From: Geosiphon pyriformis
Lineage: Eukaryota > Glomeromycota > Glomeromycetes > Archaeosporales > Geosiphonaceae
DNA length: 26,614 nucleotides
Assembly (NCBI GenBank): GCA_016748015.1
Contig: JAAOMT010000753.1
Span: 1 to 26,614, forward strand
Direction of reading: 5' to 3'
The notes below the pieces were generated by a model that had not been told where the DNA came from, did no database searches, and saw nothing but the letters and a program-made list of their open reading frames with translations. How positions within the stretch are numbered: the first letter of the stretch is position 1; each line of letters begins with the position of its first letter. Positions 18,707 through 26,614 of the stretch are shown in pieces. The position numbers and the translations under genes were made by a program.

Positions 18707-21639
18707 GTACAATTAATATATAATACTTTGTAAGAAACTTAAGCATTTTCTATGATTTTTTATTTAACTAATATACTAATATACTACATTTTTCCTTAAC
18801 CCATTGTTTTAATTGTACAATATTTGAGAGTTGTAAATTATATTGACAAAATTTAACTTCAACATATGACTAAAAATTTTTTATTGAAGTAATATTAGAA
18901 TTTTGTGCTAATTAAGGAAGTAATTCAACATTTGAAAAGATAAAAAAAAGAATGCACAACTTTTAATGTGTAAATTGGTATATTGTTTTTCTAAAAAAAA
19001 ACTTTTTTTTAGTTTTTTTGCATGAAATTTTACCATAGAAATTGTATAATTAGCCAAGATTTTATAGTTTATAACTTTAATAATATAACCAATCAAAAGA
19101 ACTAAAGAATCCAAACCAATACATAAAAAACATTTTCAAAACATATGACCAAAGCTTTTTCTAACTGTGGCTGCAATACAATTCTTATAAAACTCTTTAG
19201 AAGATTTATGTTATATACATTCAAATTTTGTAATTTTAAATTGTATATATGTAGATTTATCTAACCAAACAATTCATTTAAAATTATCTTCTGTCCAATT
19301 TTTATAAATACAAGTTCATTGTAAAGATTTTTCTTTATTTGATTAAAAAATTAATAGCTTGAAACAAAAAATACATGAGTGAAGTCTTTTTTAAGCTAAT
19401 CCATTTTAAATAGTTTATATAAAAATAGATTTGTTGATATCTTTAATAAAATTCAATTATATTTGAAAAAGAGTTTAGTAGTAAATTTTTTTATTTTCTA
19501 TTATTAAATATTTGAATTGTTTATATACATATTTGTCAAGAATTTGTGGTTAGTTTGTTTATTTTTAGGAAGTTTTTTTTAGCTTATATGACTTTATACA
19601 TATATTATAAAAGAATGTAAATATTCAATAGTTGTAAAAATTTTACTGTTTGTATATTCTAACTTTTTTGGTATTCAAAAAGTTTTTTTTCAAGACACTT
19701 TTAATGTAGTAAATTTTTTTATGACAAAAATGTTTAATATTTTATATATACACATATAATCTACTATTGTGTTTTACAAAAACATTATTTATGTTGATTT
19801 GTAGATTATAACTATAAGTAATTATAAAAAAAATTATGGTTTAAATTGATAATAGTATTACAATATATAGCCTTTTTTATATATTATATTAAGTATTCAA
19901 TGCTTTTTATATCTTCCTGTATGTTATTTAGATTAAGCAAAAATTATATAAAATTAAATTTTTTATTAAGACTTATAAAATATTCTATTGAACTATTTAT
20001 TTTTAAATATGTAGTCTTTGTTTGTCTGTATAAAAGTGTAATTTTTAATTACTTAATTAAAAAAAATAGATAAAAAAACACTTAAAATATAACAAATAAA
20101 AGGTTTTTAGTCTTATATTATTAAAAAATATAGTTATTTAATATTTAATATTTTAAAAAATAGTAAATTGTATTCAGAATCTCAATACTAAACCTGTTGT
20201 TAATTACTTTCAATTTGACTTTTTAATAAAAATAGACTTATAAAAAGTCATTGAATTTGAACTTGTAATATTTTTTATAGTAACAAAAGTCTTATTTTTT
20301 GTAGAAAAATTGTTCAAGCTTTTTTCATCTTTAATATATTTTCTAATTACACAATACATAATTTTTGTTATGTATTTATCTTATTCTAGCATAAAAATTA
20401 TCTTAAAAGCCAATAGTTTGCAAAATATTCTTGAAATTTTAAAGAAAATTATTCATGTGTTTAATTAAGAGACTATTAATTCACTCTGTTTATATAAAAT
20501 TGCAAATAACATATATGTAAAAAATAAATATTGTAAATTTGTTCTAATAAAAAGTATATATAATGTAAAGTTAAATCGAATTTTGCTAAATTGGTTTATA
20601 AAATTATATAAATATAATATTAATAAGCAATAATATTTGAATTATATTGAGAATAAAATAAATTATCATACATATAATAATAGTTATCTTGCATCTTGTT
20701 TTTTTTATCTATTAACTGTTTTTAAGCTTCTTATAATAACAATATTAATTAAGTTTAATAAATATTATTAATAGATGCTAAGATATACACATTAATTTAA
20801 TGTTTATAAAGTTTGAATTGTGTATTATATATATACAGACAATTTTATTGAAAATTTTTTTTGGCAGTTTAAACTATTGCAAAAAAAGTGTCTAAATATT
20901 ATGCACTTTTAACATGACTTGAAATTTAAAAATATAAGAATAAATACCATATTAATAAATGCCTTTGATGTTTTTAAGATAATTCTAAATCAATAAGTTA
21001 TATTATAACTTTAATGACAAATATTATATTAATTAATTAATATAATAAGATTTGTAAACATAAAATATAATTTCAAGATACATTATACTTATTTTTATAA
21101 TGCCAATATTAAAATAGTTATTTTTATAAAAAATTCAAATTTGAATTACAAATTAAATAGTTTATTATATAATTTTATTACATATATATTTGGCAATCTA
21201 AAAAAATTCAATGAAGTATATTTAGCATATGCTCATCACTTAAAAATATAGAATGCAAATGTATATTACTCAGCTATAATTGGGATAAAGTTCTAAGTTA
21301 ATCTAAAAAAATCGGAATAAAAGTTAGTTTTAAGCTTAATACTATAGAAAATTTGTTATATTTAGTTAATTACACAAATTAATAAAAACATTAAATTTAG
21401 GTTTTTGGTCGAAATAATTGAACAGTTCAATTGTTTTTATGTATATTAATTTGAGATTATGTTAATTACATATTTTTGAAAAAGTTTTTGTTTTTTCTTA
21501 TTTATTTATATACATTATTTTTTTTACAAATTTTTTAAGACTTGTAGTTTTAATAAAGATATATCTATAACAAATTAGTAAAAAAATTATTATTAATTTT
21601 AATATAAATTATAATATTTTTTATAAATAACAAAGTAAA
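18707..21639. other. A+T-rich desert, no gene recognised
   Basis: About 2.9 kb with dense stops and long A/T runs. The longest frames (for example 19846-20073 on plus and 18908-19114 on minus) give only Ile/Phe/Lys/Tyr-rich strings as expected from composition. I see no RNA gene or ordered repeat. Confidence 0.6.
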
Positions 21640-22145
21640 AGATTATTGAAAATAATAAAAATAATTAAAAAAAAATTTATTTAAAAAAACAAATTGAATT
21701 TATAAGAATTCAATATGCATAATTAGTTTTAAAATTACAGTTACTTAATTTTTTGTAAAATTTAAAGATAAAAAAATAGTTTATAATTGTTATTAAAATA
21801 ATACTGTTGTTATTATTTAATGCATTTTTAAGTAGTTTTTAAAATTATTTACAAGTATTATTGTGTTTTTTAATTATTTTTTTATTCAATAAATTATAAG
21901 AACAAATAAATATTTTTTTGGCTAATACTAACAATACAAATTAAAAAAAAAAAGATAAAATATATAAATTCCAACAAAAAATTTTTTATTCACAAATATT
22001 TAGATACTTAAAAGTAAAAAAATTAAAAAAATAGAATAAGCAATATAAAAAAAAGTATTATTATATTTGTTATCTAGATTTTATATTTTTTTATAACAGA
22101 AAAATTTATTGTTCATATAGTTATTAAAAAAAATTAATAATCAAA
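21640..22145 (+). repeat. dispersed A+T-rich repeat, copy 2
   Basis: Colinear with about 5070-5500 in the same orientation: AATAATAAAAATAATTAAAA, AATAGTTTATAATTGTTATT, GTTGTTATTATTTAA, TGTGTTTTTTAATTATTTTT, AATAAATTATAAGAACAAAT, AATACAAATTAAAAAA, ATTTTTTATTCACAAATATT, AGATACTTAAAA and GAAAAATTTATTGTTCATAT. It ends about 25-50 bp before the recognisable 5' region of LINE B. Confidence 0.55.
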
Positions 22146-22192
22146 TTAATAATTAAATTAATAATTATACTAAAATATATATGAAAAACTCT

Positions 22193-22222
22193 CTCTTATC
22201 AATCCCCTAACCATGATAAGAG
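22193..22222. repeat. 9-bp inverted repeat in the LINE B leader
   Basis: CTCTTATCA (22193-22201) pairs perfectly with TGATAAGAG (22214-22222) around a C-rich 12-nt loop (ATCCCCTAACCA). It marks the abrupt change from A+T desert to LINE-like sequence and could be a 5' UTR hairpin of the element. Confidence 0.6.
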
Positions 22223-22319
22223 CGAATTTTACCAAAGTCTTAATTAGTTTTTTTCCCTTTTACCCTCTATTTTCTTTCTAATTATTCCTTCTGATTTTTT
22301 TCCTTTTGTTGTAATAAAA

Positions 22320-24267
22320 CTGGTAGGCTTCTCTGCTGGTGGTTTAGTTCTGTTTTGGCTGGATTGGAGACCCAGTCTAATAATAAAAAGAAAGTGCAAG
22401 TTGAAAGTGTATACTTTTATGGTTTTTCATATAAGAAATCTAAAATTCCTGGAAATGCTAGTGGTGTGGTCAATTTGTCAGCTGGTTCTATTCTTGGCAA
22501 TGTTTTACAAGCTGGCAATTTGGAATGAAAGATGTCTTGGGGCAGCAAAATAGAGAGCAAGGATGCTAATGTTAGTGGGACATCTGACTTGAAAAACATG
22601 AGTAATATGGTGGCAGAAAAAACAAGTTATGTAGACTCCAACGATTTCAAAGCTGATAATATGGTAGATAATATGACTTCGAAGAAGACACAAATGAGAA
22701 CATATGCTCTAAGACAACTACCAAAGAAGCCTTCTTTCAATGTTATGAATGACGTCAACAATGTTTTGGAACTTCTGTCTCCCAAGTTTCAAGGTTCCAA
22801 TCAGCTGCCAAGTGCCAAGTCATGTGTTCTGGAAAAAATGAGCTTTGAGCCAGTAAAATCATTTGCATTAGATATTGAGCTTTTGGTTGTTCTAGGGAAA
22901 AATGTTAGTGAGAAATTGATTTTAATTAAAAAAATTTTTTATTAAGTAGATGGTTTTGGGAGAGCTTTTACTTCCTCAAAATTTCCAGGGATCATTAGAT
23001 CCTCCTTTACTTCTGAGTTGAGTTTTAACAAAGCTAAGAAATTGGCAATTCATGGGAAGATTTTAGTAAATAATAATGTTAAAAAGTTGAGTATTTGTTC
23101 AAATCAGGAATAATTGTCAAGGAAATTCCAGTAAATCTTCTCAGATCAACAGTTGAGTCAGTTTTTGCTAAGTTTGGTAAAATTGTGTCTATCAAAATGC
23201 AATTAATTGGTTTGTAGCAGAAAGCTTTGGTTGAGTTTGAATCACCAGAGGTGGCTAGTTTGGTTGCTTCTAAATGGTTTGTTCTTATGGGAAAGAATTC
23301 TGTATGGATGGTATTGGCTGTTGAAGATAAACAATTGTGAGTGTTCAGAGATCAGCATAAGGCCTTACTCTATACTTTGCCAGTTGGCACTACTGTTCAT
23401 GATTTGTCTGGTTTACTTGATTTATATGGTAAGAAGACCTGTTTTATTGGTCACAATCCTAGTTCTTATGTCTGTAACAGATGTGCTGTGGTTTGTTTTA
23501 CTGATAAGGAATCAAAGTTGGCTGTGATTAGTTCTAATCCAGTTTTTAAGAATGTGAATTTGCGATGGACTGGTCTTTCTCTGGCTTATTGTGCCAAATA
23601 CAAACAAATTGGTCACATCTCTGATGTATGTTCATCTGGTGAGATTTCTGGGGCTTGTGGGAAGCGAGTGGTGACTGACTGAAATCAAGTTTGTCTGACT
23701 GATATTTATAAGAAGAAACAAGCTCCCATTGCCTGTTCAGTTTCTTTTGATAGTAGAACTTGGGCTCAGATAGCTGGTAGTTTATTTTTTCATGTGGCTT
23801 CTTCGGTTCTTTTTGGTGCCAGTCTGTTTCTTGTTGCTAAAACCTCTCTATTTGCTTCTGCCTTGTCTGATGATCGTGACATGTATGATTGTTTGGCTTC
23901 TTTGGAACACTCTCTGAAACTTTTGGCTGATCAGATTTCTGGTATTTTGGAGAAATTGGGTTCCATAAAATTGGTGTCTTTGGCAACTACATCTGATGCT
24001 TCTCTCTCAGCAGTTTCAGTGTCTGTGGTTTCAGGTTTGAACTTGGATATAGTATTGGATGGTGCTCTAATGATTCCCAATTTTTCTTCTCCTGTTATTG
24101 GTGATACAACTCTCATTATAAGTTCAAGTAATTCTAAAGTTTTGACTACCAAAGTCAGTAGTTTAGAATCTAAGATGGTGGCTTTGGAAATCTCAGTTGA
24201 ATTTGTTTTGGAAAAATTGGATTGTTTGTGCTCAGATTTAGGTTTGTCAGCTGCCTCTATTTCTTAA
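22320..24267 (+). pseudogene. LINE B ORF1: RNA-binding protein, degraded zinc knuckle
   Basis: Reading begins at CTG 22320 (VGFSAGGLV), where I recall ATG-V-S-F in the family, so the start codon appears lost. A 1-nt deletion near 22350 moves the frame; TGA 22526-22528 and TAA 22943-22945 interrupt it. Block 22532-22945 holds the N-terminal part (MSWGSKIESKDANVS, VLEKMSFEPVKSFALDIEL, LIKKIF), then VDGFGRAFTSSKFPGIIRSS. A second 1-nt deletion near 23110 precedes the RRM-like region (KEIPVNL, FAKFGKIVSIKMQLIG, stop 23215-23217 for Trp, KALVEFE). After TGA 23338-23340 (Trp) come FRDQHKALLYTLPVGTTVHD and the knuckle CAKYKQIGHISDVC (23590-23631), with Tyr for the second Cys. TGA 23680-23682, then a helical C-terminus (DCLASLEHSLKLLADQISGI; SSLESKMVALEIS) to TAA 24265-24267. 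This is the fuller ORF1 against which LINE A's truncation is judged. Confidence 0.82.
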
Positions 24268-24985
24268 TGAGTGTTTTGGTTTGGAAGATTGCCACATACA
24301 ATATAAGGGGCATGAACAATCTTGTAAAACAAGATAATATAATTTGTTGGCATAAGGAGACAAACAATTTAATTTCTATCATTACTGAGACTAAATTAAA
24401 GGGTAAAATTTGCTCATGAATTATGAATAAGTTTGATGGTGTCTGGGTGTTTATCTCTGGTTTAGATTCTGGTTATGTGAGCTCTGGCATTGTGATTGTC
24501 ATGGACATTTTTTTGACAAGACATGTGTACAAAGTTTCTAAGGTGCCTGGTCAGCTCCTGTCTATTAAGTTGCTTTTCAAAAATAAATTTTCTGTGTCTA
24601 TTTTGGGGCTATATGCTGGTGCTTCTTCAATGGTTTGGTTTTCTCAGGCTGGTGAAGTTAATTCTCTTATTGCTAAGGCTGTTAATAAATTTTCTTTTAT
24701 TGTTTTGGGTGGTGATTTCAATAAGGACGGTTTGTGTAAGAGGGCAAGTTTTAAAAGATGTTTAGACTTAGAGCTGGTCAATTTTTTGTCAGGTAGTCTA
24801 GTCGTAAAAAGTCCTACATAAGAAAATTTGAGAAGTGTGAAAAAACAATAGATTTCGTGTTAGTTTCATCTAATTTGGTCAATACAGTAATAGATCACAA
24901 TGTTGTGGATGTGAGTGAACATTTTAACACTGATCATTGGGCAGTTTTTGTTTCTGTGGGCTTAGGTGGTCTGCTGGATACTCAA
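24267..24985 (+). pseudogene. LINE B ORF2: APE-type endonuclease domain only
   Basis: ATG 24267-24269 overlaps the ORF1 stop by one base (TAATG). Motifs in order: KIATYNIRGMN (Asn), SIITETKLKG (catalytic Glu kept), LGLYAGAS, FIVLGGDFNKDG (Asp and Asn kept), KKTIDFVLVSS, and FNTDHWAVFVSVGLGGLLD (catalytic Asp-His at 24932-24937). All main catalytic residues survive, unlike in LINE A. The frame is nevertheless broken by TGA 24417-24419, TAA 24819-24821 (expected Trp after SPT) and a 1-nt loss in the A run at about 24839-24847. Homology ends at LLDTQ near 24985 and no RT follows. Confidence 0.85.
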
Positions 24986-25019
24986 AGAAAAAATATCATA
25001 AAAAATATCATAAAAAAAC
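24972..25019 (+). other. A-rich run at the LINE B truncation point
   Basis: Directly after the last ORF2 homology comes an A-dominated stretch with an internal duplication (AAAATATCAT twice, spaced by A runs). It could be a decayed poly(A) tail added to a prematurely ended LINE transcript, or simply the edge of the A+T-rich flank. Confidence 0.35.
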
Positions 25020-26166
25020 TTCTTTCTCTTATTTCTCAAAGAGAAATTATTTTTGTAAAAAAAAGTTTTTTATTTTTTTATTTTGTTTATTAATATTTCA
25101 CAAAATACAAATTCTTTTGTTTAAGAACTGATAATCATTATTAATAATAATTTGACAAAAAAAAGTTGGGTAAAAAAGCTATTTTTGGGTAATTTTGTTT
25201 GTTTTAAATTTAAATAGATGGTTGTTAGATTTATTAAAAAAAAATAAAAATTATTATCAAAAAATTTTATGTTTTAAATATTAATTTTTTGGTTTTAAAA
25301 GAAAAAATATTACAGATAAACAAAAAATTATTTTCAAATATAAATAATCTAAAAGAATTATTATTTTTTGAAAATTCAAAGTTATATTTATATTATAAAA
25401 TAAATTATTTTAGATTATAATGTTAACTATAAATAAAATAATTTAAAGAAACCAAAAGTACAATTAGATTAAATTATAATCATTGAAAAAATTTATGAAA
25501 ATTTTTTTAAAAATCAATTATTTTAATTTTAATCAAATTTAATAAGATAATATTAATTTGATTATAATTGATTAAGCTATAACAATAAGCTATAGTAAAG
25601 TTTTATTGAATTAAATTAATTTTTTAATATTTAGTAATTTATTTTAAGCAGTAAAATTCAATATATATAAAAACTATTAAAAATTAAATTACTTAAAAAC
25701 AAAAAATATATTTAAAACTGTATTATTTATTTTATTTATAAATACAATTACATATAATTTTAAGAATTTTTTAGAAAAAACTAATAAAAAAATTTGTGTT
25801 ATCAATTATATATTTGCTATTAATAACAAAATAAAATATATTATTGTTTGTTTTAAAGCTAAAAAAAAACTTTTTATATTATTTTTATGTTTAATAAAAT
25901 TAATTTATTATGTATTAAATTAGATTTGGTTTTTATAAAAATTATAATATTTTAAACATACTAAGCTAAAATATAACTTTTAAAAAATTTTTAAAAAAGT
26001 TTATTAAATAAATATTTTTAAAAATTAATTAAATCTAATTTATTAAAAATTCTTTCTCTCTTGCATCCTAAATTCTTAAAAAAATATGATATTTTTGAAA
26101 GAATTTTTTTTGTTTTTAATTATTTCTTGCTATTTAATTAAATATCTTAAAACTTTTTTTGTTTAA

Positions 26167-26355
26167 CTATAAAACTATTGATATTGACAGTGATTTGAGT
26201 ATAAAAAAACATAAAAAAAGTGTTTTAAATAATTTTGTTATTGAAATTAATGCTAGTGCTTCTTAAAAATCATTAAAAACTGGTAGAATAAGTAATTTAA
26301 CTGTTGACAAAACAATTAATACAAAGAACATAGATATAAAAAAAGTTTTTTGTTA
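26167..26355 (+). pseudogene. faint coding-like remnant, unrecognised
   Basis: One frame reads DIDSDLSIKKHKKSVLNNFV, IEINASAS, stop, KSLKTGRISNLTVDKTINTK, NIDIKKVFC, stop. The balance of Asp, Ser, Thr, Gly and Val is unusual for this A+T-rich context. There is no start codon, no motif and no family I recognise. It may be chance. Confidence 0.2.
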
Positions 26356-26466
26356 AAAAAACCAGCTTTTAACTTGGTAGTAATAATAAATCAGAACAAA
26401 AAAATGGTAACATAAAAGCTGAAAAAATTTATTTCTAAATGTATTTTTAGAAAATTTTATAAGTAA

Positions 26467-26495
26467 ATTAATATTAATATTAATATTAATATTAA
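26467..26495. repeat. ATTAAT microsatellite
   Basis: About five tandem copies of the hexamer ATTAAT/TAATAT, perfect over ~29 bp. Confidence 0.8.
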
Positions 26496-26614
26496 AAATA
26501 ATATTTTGGATAAGTTTCTGTTTTTTTTGTTTTTTTTTTCAAACTTTTGGTTTATAATTTAGTTTGCAAATTATTTGATTTAGATATCAATTTTTTAGCT
26601 ATTAATTTTTCAGT

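Larger units (their letters stand above)
22170..24985 (+). mobile_element. LINE B: 3'-truncated non-LTR retrotransposon
   Basis: A less A+T-rich 5' leader (about 22183-22319) is followed by a nearly complete ORF1 and then by ORF2 to the end of the endonuclease domain. ORF2 homology stops near 24985, shortly after the catalytic Asp-His, and RT, RNase H and 3' UTR are missing. This is the reverse of usual LINE 5' truncation. The sequence after the break is A-rich. The family is the same as LINEs A and C but the lineage differs from A. It carries at least three frameshifts and several stops. Confidence 0.85.
25020..26614. other. A+T-rich desert, mostly without recognisable features
   Basis: Very A+T-rich with dense stops. 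Only a faint coding-like stretch (26167-26355) and a short ATTAAT microsatellite (26467-26495) stand out. Confidence 0.6.

Noticed and set aside
19846-20073. 75-residue hydrophobic ORF resembling a membrane protein
   Set aside because: The Ile/Phe/Tyr/Leu content is what A+T-rich DNA gives by chance; there is no charged loop pattern, no neighbour and no homology I recognise.
5070-22145. The dispersed repeat pair as LTRs of one giant element
   Set aside because: No terminal TG/CA, target duplication, primer site or internal element genes tie the two copies together; the interval is filled by independently inserted elements.

Overview
This window looks like eukaryotic, most probably fungal, repeat-dominated DNA. 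I infer an arbuscular mycorrhizal fungus (Glomeromycotina). The grounds are very high A+T, decayed LINEs whose ORF1/ORF2 proteins resemble a family I recall as abundant in Rhizophagus and Gigaspora, a fragment resembling the kinases expanded in those fungi, and a hAT transposase with short GT-AG introns. No database search was possible, so the organism is an inference. I see no bacterial operon, no CRISPR array and no intact host gene. No tRNA or rRNA gene was noticed, but none was searched for systematically.

Layout. 1-3.2 kb: A+T-rich DNA with a protein-kinase remnant (541-798). 3.2-4.7 kb: the 3' end of a minus-strand LINE (3190-3424), a plus-strand hAT pseudogene (3433-4212), and a CGGTTT-rich segment with hairpins. 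4.7-6.65 kb: an A+T-rich desert holding one copy of a dispersed repeat. 6.65-16.4 kb: a nearly full-length, 5'-truncated minus-strand LINE ('LINE A': ORF1 with RRM-like and CCHC domains; ORF2 with APE endonuclease, RT, RNase H and a C-terminal zinc motif). Its ORF2 is split by a complete LTR retrotransposon (7031-10399), also on the minus strand. 16.43-17.77 kb: a plus-strand ORF2 fragment ('LINE C'). 17.8-18.7 kb: an unrecognised, decayed, apparently three-exon gene. 18.7-22.15 kb: A+T-rich desert ending in the second copy of the dispersed repeat. 22.17-24.99 kb: a plus-strand LINE ('LINE B') with ORF1 and the endonuclease domain only, ending in an A-rich run. 25.0-26.6 kb: A+T-rich DNA with one faint coding remnant.

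The LTR element is the best-defined object. It has TGTTA/TAACA ends, LTRs of about 0.97-0.99 kb, an 18-nt primer-binding site 2 nt inside one LTR, a polypurine tract at the other, and a 4-bp ACAA target duplication. When it and one ACAA are ignored, the LINE reading frame continues in phase. Its 1.4-kb interior has no gag-pol and consists largely of about eight degenerate ~87-bp repeats, so it must have been mobilised in trans.

All the elements are dead. Most in-frame stops fall where Trp, Gln or Arg is expected, and several catalytic acids are Asp-to-Asn or Glu-to-Lys, all consistent with G>A/C>T changes. Among the 87-bp repeat copies, CG positions alternate with TG and CA, the mark of methyl-CpG deamination.
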